A stretch of DNA of 64,000 nucleotides from CALBPI01 sp038533155 (GTDB lineage: Bacteria; Pseudomonadota; Gammaproteobacteria; Steroidobacterales; Woeseiaceae). A model generated the notes under the pieces. That model had not been told where the DNA came from, ran no database searches, and was given only the letters and a program-made list of their open reading frames with translations. The position numbers were made by a program, and so were the translations under genes. This document shows positions 25,975 to 34,485 of the stretch, piece after piece. The first letter of the stretch is position 1; every line of letters starts with the position of its first letter. The stretch spans positions 1 to 64,000 of the forward strand of contig JBCAZH010000003.1 of NCBI GenBank assembly GCA_038533155.1, written 5' to 3'.

Positions 25975-26427
25975 ATGCCAGGTTTGTACTTTGACCAAAC
26001 AGAAATTGGTCAGCGCATCGAACATCGCTTGCGACGCACGGTCACCGAGGCGGATAACGTCATGTTCTGCGCGATGACACACAATCCGCAACCGCTGCAT
26101 TTGGACGCCGAGTACGCAAAGAAGACCGAGTTCGGTCAACGCGTGGTGAATAGTCTGTTTACGATGTCACTCGCGGTCGGCATCAGTGTTGAAGACACAA
26201 CCAACGGGACGATTGTCGCGAACCTGGGGTTCGGTGAAACTCGTTTTACGCACCCGGTCTTCCACGGCGATACGTTGCGTTTCGTGACCGAAATTATTGA
26301 TCGCCGGGAAAGCAAATCCCGTCCCGATGCGGGCATCATCACGATGCGCCATGAGGGTTACAATCAGGACGACAAACTGGTCTGTAGCATCACACGCACG
26401 ACCATGCTGCAGAAGCAACCCGCATGA
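25975..26427 (+). CDS. MaoC-family (R)-specific enoyl-CoA hydratase
   Basis: The 150-residue protein is a single hot-dog domain with the MaoC hydratase signature 'AMTHNPQPLHLDAEYA' (catalytic Asn/Asp and His) and 'FGQRVVNSLFTMSL'. It follows isovaleryl-CoA dehydrogenase by 10 bp and overlaps the CitE-like lyase gene by ATGA. In this operon it stands where the crotonase-fold methylglutaconyl-CoA hydratase LiuC is usually found, so it probably hydrates 3-methylglutaconyl-CoA, giving the (R)-hydroxy product expected of MaoC enzymes. The same gene order is known in mycobacteria. Confidence 0.87.
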   Translation: MPGLYFDQTEIGQRIEHRLRRTVTEADNVMFCAMTHNPQPLHLDAEYAKKTEFGQRVVNSLFTMSLAVGISVEDTTNGTIVANLGFGETRFTHPVFHGDTLRFVTEIIDRRESKSRPDAGIITMRHEGYNQDDKLVCSITRTTMLQKQPA

Positions 26428-27290
26428 CAGAGATCTGCAAATCCTGGCTATTCGTTCCTGCCGACAGCGAACGGAAATTGGAAAAGTCACGCTCCAGCGA
26501 TGCGGATGTTGTCATCTACGATCTTGAGGACGCTGTGCAACCCGCACGCCGCGATATCGCTCGGCGACTTGTTGCAGATGTCCTGCAGCAGGATGTCCCG
26601 ACGGTCCAATGCGTGCGCGTGAATCCAGTTGATTCGAGAGACTGCGCTGATGATTTGGCCGCCGTCATGCCATATGCCCCTCGCTGGGTGATGCTGCCGA
26701 AGCTGCGCTCGCCCGCCTGCGCCGACATGCTTGCCGAGCAGCTGCGGGCATATGATCGCAAAGCCGACGATGCCGAAGACGCGACAGCGGTTGTTGCGAT
26801 AATGACAGAGACGCCCGAGATGGCGCTGCGACTTCCAGCGCTGGAAGCACTGAACCCACGCGTTCGTGCAATAACATGGGGCGCGGAGGATCTGTCCGTC
26901 GCTATCGGTGCGACAACGACAAGAGGCGCCGACGGAGAGTGGCTGGCGTTGTATCAACAAATGCGTAGTCAAACCCTATTGGCGGCGCGAGCCCTTAACA
27001 TCCAGGCAATCGATACGCTGTACGCAGCATTCAAAGACTCAGAGGGCCTGGCTCAATATGCTCAGCGCGCGGCGCGCGATGGTTTCGACGGGATGCTTGC
27101 CATTCACCCTGCTCAAACAACGGTGATCAACACAGCGTTTACCCCAGACGCGGAATCGATCCGCGAGGCGCAACGGGTGGTTGCTGCATTCGCAGCGCAA
27201 CCTGATGCTGGGGCGGTGCAGCTGGAGGGTCGAATGCTGGATAAGCCACACCTCACGTTGGCGCAGAAAATCCTGGCGCGTGCCCGTTAG
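26424..27290 (+). CDS. CitE/HpcH-family beta-hydroxyacyl-CoA lyase
   Basis: The 288-residue TIM-barrel protein has 'SWLFVPADSERKLEKS', 'VIYDLEDAV' (Mg-binding Glu/Asp), 'MTETPEMAL' and 'ITWGAEDLSVAIG', all CitE-superfamily signatures. Members cleave beta-hydroxyacyl-CoAs such as malyl-, citramalyl- or HMG-CoA. It is the last gene of the leucine operon, where HMG-CoA lyase (LiuE) normally appears, and is therefore the likely lyase releasing acetoacetate and acetyl-CoA. The characterised mycobacterial homologue encoded in a similar operon acts on (R)-HMG-CoA. It ends in a 4-bp tail-to-tail overlap with the response regulator gene. Confidence 0.86.
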   Translation: MTEICKSWLFVPADSERKLEKSRSSDADVVIYDLEDAVQPARRDIARRLVADVLQQDVPTVQCVRVNPVDSRDCADDLAAVMPYAPRWVMLPKLRSPACADMLAEQLRAYDRKADDAEDATAVVAIMTETPEMALRLPALEALNPRVRAITWGAEDLSVAIGATTTRGADGEWLALYQQMRSQTLLAARALNIQAIDTLYAAFKDSEGLAQYAQRAARDGFDGMLAIHPAQTTVINTAFTPDAESIREAQRVVAAFAAQPDAGAVQLEGRMLDKPHLTLAQKILARAR

Positions 27291-27928
27291 ATCAGCCCGA
27301 GTTCGATCGCTTTCAAAACTGCGCGCGTGCGATCGCGCACGCCCAGTTTCGACAAAATGTTCGACACCTGATTCTTGATCGTGCCTTCCGATTTGGATAA
27401 CGCCTGAGAGATTTCCTTGTTGCTGTAACCACCCGCCATCAAGCGAATGACTTCGGTCTCGCGCGGCGACAACGCATCGATCGGTGTCTGATCGTCGGAG
27501 GTTTTTCTCTCGCCAAGCCCTTTCAATAACGTCTGAGTTAAGGCTGGCTGAATCATAGTCTCGCCGCGCGCAACCGACTCAATAGCGGCAACAAGATCAT
27601 CCAGAGACACGTCTTTCAGCAGGTACCCCTTTGCGCCTGCGCGGATACCTTCCAGGACTTGCTCGTGATCATCGAAGGTGGTCAGGATAATGACAGGTAC
27701 ATCGTATCCTGCGTCGCTCAAAGCGCGAATAGCGTCGGCCCCGTTCATTCGTGGCATCCGCATGTCCATAAGCACCACTTCCGGACTGTGCTCGGCAACC
27801 AAGTCTACCGCCTCGGCACCATCGTCGGCTTGTGCTACGACTTCCACCGCATCTGACAACGCGAGCAATCCCGCAACGCCCTGCCGGACCAACATTTGAT
27901 CATCAATCAGTGCAACACTGATAGCCAT
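27287..27928 (-). CDS. NarL/FixJ-type response regulator
   Basis: The 213-residue protein has a receiver domain with the phosphorylation site in 'VVLMDMRMP' (Asp55), acidic pair DD9-10, conserved Thr in 'IILTTFDD' and Lys in 'GYLLKDVS', followed by a LuxR-type helix-turn-helix ('LSPRETEVIRLMAGGYSNKEIS', residues about 150-200). It lies 4 bp after the sensor kinase gene in the same operon and should be its partner. Target genes are not evident, but the divergent membrane protein and TPR genes are candidates. Confidence 0.94.
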   Translation of the reverse strand: MAISVALIDDQMLVRQGVAGLLALSDAVEVVAQADDGAEAVDLVAEHSPEVVLMDMRMPRMNGADAIRALSDAGYDVPVIILTTFDDHEQVLEGIRAGAKGYLLKDVSLDDLVAAIESVARGETMIQPALTQTLLKGLGERKTSDDQTPIDALSPRETEVIRLMAGGYSNKEISQALSKSEGTIKNQVSNILSKLGVRDRTRAVLKAIELGLI

Positions 27929-27932
27929 CCTT

Positions 27933-29054
27933 TCAGGCGGCCAGCGGTATCTGTGCTCGTACGGCTACCCCGGCACGATCCGGTTGAATCGCCAAAGTGC
28001 CGCCGACAGACTTCAGTCGCTCACGCATGCCTTTGAGGCCGTTCCCTTCGTGCAACTCTGTGGCGCCGCCATCATCACGCACCTCGATGCTCACAGCCTG
28101 TGACTCCTGGCGGATCTCGATCCAGCTATGGCGTGCTTTGCTGTGCCGCAACGAATTCGTCAATGCTTCCTGCACACAACGAATAATTGCATCGGCCACT
28201 TCGACATCCTCTACGACCACCGACGGTTCGATATCCAGCGTGACATCGAGTCGCGGCACATTCTCGACCAGCAGCTCAAGCGAACGACGCAAATCGATCT
28301 GACCTTGGTCGCGCAACGTCGATACAGCGTCGCGCACATCCGACAGTAGCAGTCTGGCAAGCCCGCGCGACTGTTCAATGCGACCCTTCAAATCGCCCTC
28401 TGCCATTCGCTCAGCAATCTGTAGATTGATCGACAACGCCGTTAGATGATGTCCGACTAGGTCGTGCAAGTCGCGGGCGATGCGCGTTCGCTCGCTCTGA
28501 CGAGAAGCTTCTGAGAGCAAATGCTGCGTTGCGACAAGCTCTGCGTTCAGCGCCTGCGCCTGGTCTCGCGCTTTCTCCGCTTCTCGCGCGCTCCGCGCGC
28601 TGAACAGTGCGAACAAGTGGAACGTCGCGTACAAGGCTGTCGATGTGATCGCATACGGTGCCTGCCAGTGCCAGCTCAGCATGAGGTACCAGCCAACGCA
28701 GACAGCCGGAACTGCGAGGAGGCTCATGCGCATGCTGTATAGCGACGGTACGATCGCGATCCAGATGATCGTGTAGATTTGCAGAAAATCGATCGACACG
28801 ATCGATGCAAGCGCGACCACGGCCAGCAATTGGACGGCATGTGCCGACCGACGAGTCGTTAACGACTTCTCGTCGTTGCAGGCAAACAGCATCGCGCCCA
28901 GATACACGAGCAACAACGCAATCGCCGGTTCCATCATCGCCATGAAATCGCGTGGGTTCTTGGAGATGACCCAAAGCACGATGCCACTGACGACCGCCCA
29001 AGTCACAAGGCCTGCTAGAACATCGACCTTGCCTTTTTTAATAGTTGCGAACAT
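27933..29054 (-). CDS. Membrane sensor histidine kinase, DesK/NarX-like (HisKA_3)
   Basis: The 373-residue protein has about five or six membrane segments in residues 10-150, a short coiled coil, then a HisKA_3 dimerisation domain with the phospho-accepting His197 in 'RIARDLHDLVGHHL' and a HATPase domain with 'EALTNSLRHSKA' and 'GNGLKGMRERL'. No extracytoplasmic sensor loop is large enough for a classic ligand domain, so it likely senses a membrane-related signal as DesK does. It is upstream of its response regulator and divergent from a membrane protein gene. Confidence 0.94.
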   Translation of the reverse strand: MFATIKKGKVDVLAGLVTWAVVSGIVLWVISKNPRDFMAMMEPAIALLLVYLGAMLFACNDEKSLTTRRSAHAVQLLAVVALASIVSIDFLQIYTIIWIAIVPSLYSMRMSLLAVPAVCVGWYLMLSWHWQAPYAITSTALYATFHLFALFSARSAREAEKARDQAQALNAELVATQHLLSEASRQSERTRIARDLHDLVGHHLTALSINLQIAERMAEGDLKGRIEQSRGLARLLLSDVRDAVSTLRDQGQIDLRRSLELLVENVPRLDVTLDIEPSVVVEDVEVADAIIRCVQEALTNSLRHSKARHSWIEIRQESQAVSIEVRDDGGATELHEGNGLKGMRERLKSVGGTLAIQPDRAGVAVRAQIPLAA

Positions 29055-29185
29055 GCGCCTATTGTGCCGCGTTTTGGCGCGATACCAAATAGGCCAAAAG
29101 TCATGGTTTTAGATCGTGACCCTCGGCACTGCCGGCTTCGCCGTCACTTCGGCAGACTGGTCCCCAACGCTACAGGAGATCAGAC

Positions 29186-29974
29186 ATGCACCTACTGCAC
29201 GGTTTTTTGCTCAAGACCCATATCGCGATTGGCCTCGTCGCCATCATCGCATTCTGGATACCCGTTCTGGCACGTAAGGGCGGAAAATCACACGTCTCGA
29301 CCGGCAAGGTATTCTCGTGGTGCATGTACGCAGTATCAGCGAGTGCGTTGGTCATGTGCGTACTAGTCTTGGTCGATCCGATCGGCGTCGTCGCTCCGGC
29401 GCGAGACTTGGACCCGGACGTGGCCTATAGCAACGCAGCGAGGCTGCGCACCTTCGCCGCGTTTTTGTTGATGCTCTCAATTCTCGTGCTGAGCTCCACA
29501 CGCCATGGACTACAAGCACTGAAATTGAAGCATGACGCGACGGCACTCTCAGGGTTCGGCCATCGCATGATGTTGGCCACACTCCTTACGACGAGCGCCA
29601 TCGTCGGCTATGTCGGCGTATCAGGTGGTGAAGTACTCCTTGTGGTTTTTGCTGTTCTTGGGATCAGCGGTTCGACTCGGATGCTGCGCGACTCGTTCAG
29701 AAGTGAGTGGTCACGCGGACAAATGATCTTTGCCCATCTTCAAGGGTTGTTAGGCAGCGGAATCGGTGCGTACACAGCAGTATTCGCGTTTGGTGGATCC
29801 CGCCTGCTTGCGCAGCTGCTACCCGGACAACTGCAAGTTATCCCTTGGGTCCTACCTTCAGTCATCGGCATCATCGCGATCCGTCGATACAAATCTCGAT
29901 ACATCCGCAAGCCTGCGGAACGTCCAACACCGCGGGCGGTCCCAACGGTTAACCCTGCGTTCACGGAGGCATAA
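29186..29974 (+). CDS. Multi-pass membrane protein, DUF2306-like
   Basis: The 262-residue protein has about seven hydrophobic helices and several histidines near helix ends: 'LLKTHIAIGL', 'GKSHVSTGKVF', 'SGFGHRMM' and 'IFAHLQGLLG'. This pattern resembles DUF2306 and related small membrane proteins that may bind heme through paired histidines. An AGGAG Shine-Dalgarno precedes the ATG. It is divergent from the histidine kinase gene by 131 bp and followed after 53 bp by a TPR protein, so the two-component system may control both. No function is assigned. Confidence 0.72.
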   Translation: MHLLHGFLLKTHIAIGLVAIIAFWIPVLARKGGKSHVSTGKVFSWCMYAVSASALVMCVLVLVDPIGVVAPARDLDPDVAYSNAARLRTFAAFLLMLSILVLSSTRHGLQALKLKHDATALSGFGHRMMLATLLTTSAIVGYVGVSGGEVLLVVFAVLGISGSTRMLRDSFRSEWSRGQMIFAHLQGLLGSGIGAYTAVFAFGGSRLLAQLLPGQLQVIPWVLPSVIGIIAIRRYKSRYIRKPAERPTPRAVPTVNPAFTEA

Positions 29975-30027
29975 GCACAATGGCTATTGGTACAACTTTT
30001 CGCTCTGATCACGTAGAGAACACGTTC

Positions 30028-31020
30028 ATGAAACACATTGAAACGATCATTCGTAACCTCCCGCTGATGCTACTCCTGATGCTTTGCGCGTCGTTCGCTC
30101 GCGCCGACTTCGCCGCAATCGATGACGCTCTATCGGACGGCGAAGAAGCGCAGGCACAAGCGCTACTGGATGCGCTCGGTGAAAATGCAAACGATCCGGA
30201 AGCTAAGCTGCGTCAAGGTCGACTGTATGTTCAAACCAACGAGTTCGAGAAGGCGTATGAGCTGCTTGACGAAGTCACCGAATCGATGCCAACAAATGCC
30301 GACGCGTTCTACTGGTACGGCGCGGCTGCTGGCAGCCTCGCCGCAAACGTCAGCATGTTTAAAGCTGGAAAGTATGCACGGGTCGTGCGTGACGCCTTCT
30401 CGAAGGCTATAGAACTTGAGCCGCAGCACTCAGATGCCCATCAAGGTTTGATTCAGTTTCATCTGCAGGCCCCACGCATTGTCGGCGGTAAGAAAAAGGA
30501 GGCAGAACGGCTCGCGGAAGCGCTGCGCAAGTTCGATCCACTCAACGGCGCGCTGAGCCTTGCTAATGTCTACCGTCAAACGCGCCGGGAAGACGACGCA
30601 AAAGCGCTGCTCCGCGCCTTGGCCGACGAGCAACCGGATGAACCGCGCGCTTGGGTGCAGCTCGGATTCGACGCACAGGGTGATGAGGATTGGGAGTCGG
30701 CGCACGCCGCATTCAGCAAAGCAACCCGGGCGGGCGATGACCGCGAGGTGCATCGAAACGCTCGTCTCGGCGCGTTGTATCAGGTAGGACGTACGGCCGT
30801 GTTCTCGAACACTAACCAGGAGTCGGGGATCGATGCGTTGCGAGAGTACCTTGAGGCGGACCTTGCGGCTGACTTGCCGGGCAAAGACTGGGCGAACTAC
30901 CGCCTAGGACTGCTGCTGGAAGCGACCGATCAAGCCACCGAGGCCCAAGCGGCTTTTGCTGCTGCAAAGTCTCTGACTGACGATGATGACTTGCTCACAC
31001 AGCTGGCGCGCAAGATGTAG
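30028..31020 (+). CDS. Secreted TPR-repeat protein
   Basis: The ATG at 30028 (MKHIETIIRN) opens a signal peptide cleaved after 'FARA'; the longer frame from 29980 would bury it. The 330-residue product has several degenerate tetratricopeptide repeats, such as 'EAKLRQGRLYVQTNEFEKAYELL', 'SDAHQGLIQFHLQAP' and 'AWVQLGFDAQGDEDWESAHAAF'. Such proteins are periplasmic scaffolds. Its spacing suggests co-transcription with the membrane protein before it. The partner is unknown. Confidence 0.82.
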   Translation: MKHIETIIRNLPLMLLLMLCASFARADFAAIDDALSDGEEAQAQALLDALGENANDPEAKLRQGRLYVQTNEFEKAYELLDEVTESMPTNADAFYWYGAAAGSLAANVSMFKAGKYARVVRDAFSKAIELEPQHSDAHQGLIQFHLQAPRIVGGKKKEAERLAEALRKFDPLNGALSLANVYRQTRREDDAKALLRALADEQPDEPRAWVQLGFDAQGDEDWESAHAAFSKATRAGDDREVHRNARLGALYQVGRTAVFSNTNQESGIDALREYLEADLAADLPGKDWANYRLGLLLEATDQATEAQAAFAAAKSLTDDDDLLTQLARKM

Positions 31021-31060
31021 GAAGCGTTCTGGCTGCGAATTCGCACGGCCGACACTCGCG

Positions 31061-31133
31061 AGACAGATCTTTCTTCCGGCGAGGTAAAGCGCAGCCCGCA
31101 GGGCGAGCCACGAGCAGGAAGAAGGATTTGTCT
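31061..31133. repeat. Long inverted repeat between convergent genes
   Basis: Bases 31061-31077 (agacagatctttcttcc) are complementary to 31117-31133 over all 17 positions, two of them as G-U pairs in RNA. The 39-base interior contains a smaller gccc-gca-gggc hairpin, and a gcgac-tcgg-gtcgc hairpin follows at 31135-31148. It lies between the convergent TPR and peptidase genes. It could be a bidirectional terminator, although no T-tract follows, or a dispersed palindromic repeat. Confidence 0.6.
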
Positions 31134-31266
31134 GGCGACTCGGGTCGCTACTACTTACCGCTTCCTGGACAGGTCCTTTTTCCCGCAACGTCGAGCTCGG
31201 GCCCGTCGGGTAAGTTACGAGCGGGTCGACGTAGCAACTCGGCAGTATTGGAAACCAGTACGAAAG

Positions 31267-33228
31267 CTAAAGATGCGTCTCGAGGAAGCCCAGCAGCCCC
31301 TCGTACAGCTCCATTTTACTCTTCATGCTGTATGCCCCGTGTCCGCTTTGATCGATCTCGATGTATTCCACTTCCTTACCAGCAGCCTTAATCGCTTTGC
31401 GCATGCGTCTTGCGTGATCAATCGGTGCGCGAAGATCCGCCTCACCGTGAACAAGCAACATCGGCGCGGTGATTTTGTCGGCGTGATTGACGGGACTAAA
31501 TGCCTCAAGCACTGCCTCATCGCGCCCAACGACTCTCTCGAGAAATCCGGTACCGCCCCAACTCTTGGGCACATCACCTTTCTCGTACAACAAACCGAGG
31601 TCGTACACACCGACATAGCCGGCAACACAGTTCAACAAATCCGGTTCTCTGATCGCCAACATGTAAGACGCATAAGCACCGTAGCTCGCCCCATAGGCAC
31701 AAATCCGCGACGCGTCCACATCGGGACGATCAGTCGCCCAACGTGTCGCCTCAACGATATCGTCGATCATTTTGCCACCCCACTCCTTGTGACCGGCCTT
31801 TAAGAACCGATCTCCGAAATTTCCACTGCCGCGAAAATTCACCTGGAGAACTGCATAACCCCGATTGGCAAACAACTGGACGTCGCTGTCGAAACCCCAC
31901 AAATCTGCCACTCCATGAGGACCCCCATGCGGATAAATAATCAATGGTGCGGGCCCATCCCCCTCCGGGAGCGTCAATCGAACCGGAATCGAAAATCCAT
32001 CCTCTGTTTCGACCTCATCCACCAGCATCGGTCGCAGCTGGCGCGGATCAATCCACGACATGTTTGCCCAGAAAAAGCTTGCCTGTTTCGTCTCGGTGTT
32101 GAATATGTAGTACTCACCAGGATTGACGTCGCTCGTCACATGGAGCATCACCTCAGAGCCATCCCGGGTCTGACTAGCAAACCGCATCGTCCGTCCTTTG
32201 AACGCTTTGGCTAGCTGTTGATGCAGCCGCTTCCCAGCGCTGTCCGTCTCTGGATAGTGGTAGCGAGTATTACCCCGTCTCGACATACCCGCAACGATCT
32301 CACCCGTCTCTTTGTCGATTTCCCAATCGACAATGTCCGCATCCACGTCAGTAAAGACCGGCTCAAACGTTTTTGCTTGGAAGTCGAGCCTGTAAATAGT
32401 GTAGTAACGCTGCTCGCCGTAGCGTCCACGAAGATAGGCTGCGGTGCCCGCCTCATTGAGTCCGACCACACTCATTTCGTCGGTCAGCTCGAAGACGTCC
32501 GTCAGGGGCTCCCACTCAGCATCGTCGCTTTCGCGATAAGCGGATGACGAGTAGCTGTCCTCAGTTTCGTAAGTTACAAAACGGATGCTGCCATCTCTAG
32601 TCGCATAAGGATAAGCGTTTCTAAACGGGAGCGTCTCAACCACTCGTTTCTTACCCGTACGGACATTTAGACGACTGATGATGGGTAACTTCACTCGGTT
32701 GTCGTAGTACGCCCTGCCGTCTTGTGACCATGGATACTCGATTACCAAGATGTACTTCTGATCGTCTTCCAACGGGTCCACTAAGAAGAAGCTGGACCGA
32801 TCACTGTCCTTTGTTTGGAGTCTCGAGCCCGTTCTACCATCGGATGCACGATACCCGGCCAGTAGCTCTTGGCCCTTGCCGGTGTAGTCCATCGCGTACA
32901 GTTCCCCCGTTGATACAGGGGCTTCAAGCCCAATAACGTCCTCAGCGTAGGAGAAAACAAGACGTTCATCGCTCACCCAATCGACAGTGTGGATTACGCT
33001 GTCTCCAGTCGGGCGAGCGCCGCCAACGATATCGTTGGACTCGCGGTCAATGATCACCAGAACTACCGTTTCGTCCACACGCGCACGTGCCGCCAACCGC
33101 TTCCCCGAAGGAGAAAGTTGCACATCTAGATAGTCGCCCGACTTTACAAAGTACTCCACGGGCAGCGGCTCAGCCGTGGCCTTTGCAAAACCCAAAAGGC
33201 AAACGAACAATACGAGAACTCGATGCAT
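31267..33228 (-). CDS. Prolyl oligopeptidase-family (S9) serine peptidase, secreted
   Basis: The ATG at 33228 (MHRVLVLFVCLLGF) opens a signal peptide ending near 'TAE'. The 653-residue protein has an N-terminal beta-propeller-like region (about 30-390) and a C-terminal alpha/beta-hydrolase domain with the nucleophile in 'YGASYGAYAS', the acid in 'HGEADLRAP' and the histidine in 'SGHGAYSM'. This is the S9 acylaminoacyl/dipeptidyl peptidase layout common in marine bacteria for peptide degradation in the periplasm. It is a single gene, convergent with the TPR gene. Confidence 0.93.
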   Translation of the reverse strand: MHRVLVLFVCLLGFAKATAEPLPVEYFVKSGDYLDVQLSPSGKRLAARARVDETVVLVIIDRESNDIVGGARPTGDSVIHTVDWVSDERLVFSYAEDVIGLEAPVSTGELYAMDYTGKGQELLAGYRASDGRTGSRLQTKDSDRSSFFLVDPLEDDQKYILVIEYPWSQDGRAYYDNRVKLPIISRLNVRTGKKRVVETLPFRNAYPYATRDGSIRFVTYETEDSYSSSAYRESDDAEWEPLTDVFELTDEMSVVGLNEAGTAAYLRGRYGEQRYYTIYRLDFQAKTFEPVFTDVDADIVDWEIDKETGEIVAGMSRRGNTRYHYPETDSAGKRLHQQLAKAFKGRTMRFASQTRDGSEVMLHVTSDVNPGEYYIFNTETKQASFFWANMSWIDPRQLRPMLVDEVETEDGFSIPVRLTLPEGDGPAPLIIYPHGGPHGVADLWGFDSDVQLFANRGYAVLQVNFRGSGNFGDRFLKAGHKEWGGKMIDDIVEATRWATDRPDVDASRICAYGASYGAYASYMLAIREPDLLNCVAGYVGVYDLGLLYEKGDVPKSWGGTGFLERVVGRDEAVLEAFSPVNHADKITAPMLLVHGEADLRAPIDHARRMRKAIKAAGKEVEYIEIDQSGHGAYSMKSKMELYEGLLGFLETHL

Positions 33229-33378
33229 GGTCGACTCCGGAAGGCATATTGTGGGGTGCCCGGACCATAACAGAAGCGACGAACCTGTCAAAGCTGCGTG
33301 CTGGACAAAAACGCTACATGACTGAAGTCACCAGGGTCGCGGTTAACTTAGCCATCGTACAATGGACCTGATGAAGCG

Positions 33379-34464
33379 TCAGAGTGCCTCAGCTGCTGGT
33401 CCGGTGTGGCCGTCCAAGAACCGAATCAGATCGTCAAGAAACGGTTGGTAGTACGCATCCGATTCTTCAAACAAGCAGTGCCGCGCTTCTGCATACTCCT
33501 GGCCGGTACAGTCGCTCAACGCGTCGCAGGCAATCACGGCTTTGCTGTTATCAACAAACGTGTCGTTCTCTGCCACCGGCATCCAAACCGGCACCGAGAT
33601 CCGCGACAAGGTTTCCTCGGATGCTGCGAGCTCGCCCGAACGAACCATCGACATGACAAACTGATTGCTCATCCCGCCGACGCGCAGGGTCGGGTCCTCA
33701 ACCATCCACGAATACCAAAGTCGTGTTCTAGCGTTGGGGTGGCTGCAATCACTCGCCACCAGATTATGAGCATCGAGGTCGTAGACCCAGTCGGTACTGC
33801 CCGGCGCATAGCGTTCACCAAGCCCGACCTCGATGAGCGTGGAAAGCAACGCCCGTTCGACGCCGCTAGGCCGGTCGCCATAGATACCGTACGCCGGTGT
33901 GATGAGCGCAGCCGCGCTGACGGCCTCACCGCCGGGTGCGGCGAGCATCCGTGTGCCCAATTGGGCACCCATCGAAAGCCCAACGACAAACACCGGAACG
34001 TCTGGATATTGTTCGCGCAACGCACCCTGGACTGCCAGTCCTGCATCTACATGCCCGTCCAACGATGCCGCGTGAATTTTTTGAGGATTATCCGTGGGTC
34101 GACTGCTGCCGCCCTGTGACGGCCAGTCCAAACCGCCGACCGCATAGCCAGCCGCGACCATCCGGGAGAACGACTCAAAGTAAATGTTCAGCGGTGCAGA
34201 ATATCCTGGAAGAAAGACGACCAGCCCTTTCGGATCATCAGGCGATGCATGCCCCCAACGCACGGTACCCGCCGACCCAACATCGAGCGATTCCCATTGC
34301 CAACCAGAGGGCGTTGCAAATTGCGGCTGTCGTAGCACGTCCGTCGCGTCATCGGGTATGGCGACCGAAACTGCAGGCACTTCACGAGCCAACCAGAGTA
34401 CTGCGATCGCAAGCAGGGCGACCGGCACAAGTAAAACAACGAGCGCTTTTTTCATGGGCGCCAT
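33379..34464 (-). CDS. Membrane-anchored alpha/beta hydrolase (monoacylglycerol lipase-like)
   Basis: The 361-residue protein starts with one hydrophobic helix (about residues 5-27) likely to anchor it in the inner membrane. The catalytic domain shows 'VVFLPGYSAPLNIYFESFSRM', the nucleophile elbow GLSMGA, an acidic residue in 'VAENDTFVD' and a histidine in 'EARHCLFEE', as in PldB/monoacylglycerol lipases. A second in-frame ATG 9 bp downstream (34455, MKKALVV) is an alternative start. It follows the RND genes' orientation but lies downstream of nothing obvious; the substrate is presumably a lysolipid or ester. Confidence 0.85.
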   Translation of the reverse strand: MAPMKKALVVLLVPVALLAIAVLWLAREVPAVSVAIPDDATDVLRQPQFATPSGWQWESLDVGSAGTVRWGHASPDDPKGLVVFLPGYSAPLNIYFESFSRMVAAGYAVGGLDWPSQGGSSRPTDNPQKIHAASLDGHVDAGLAVQGALREQYPDVPVFVVGLSMGAQLGTRMLAAPGGEAVSAAALITPAYGIYGDRPSGVERALLSTLIEVGLGERYAPGSTDWVYDLDAHNLVASDCSHPNARTRLWYSWMVEDPTLRVGGMSNQFVMSMVRSGELAASEETLSRISVPVWMPVAENDTFVDNSKAVIACDALSDCTGQEYAEARHCLFEESDAYYQPFLDDLIRFLDGHTGPAAEAL

Positions 34465-34485
34465 TCTAGCCAGTCGTGATCGAAA

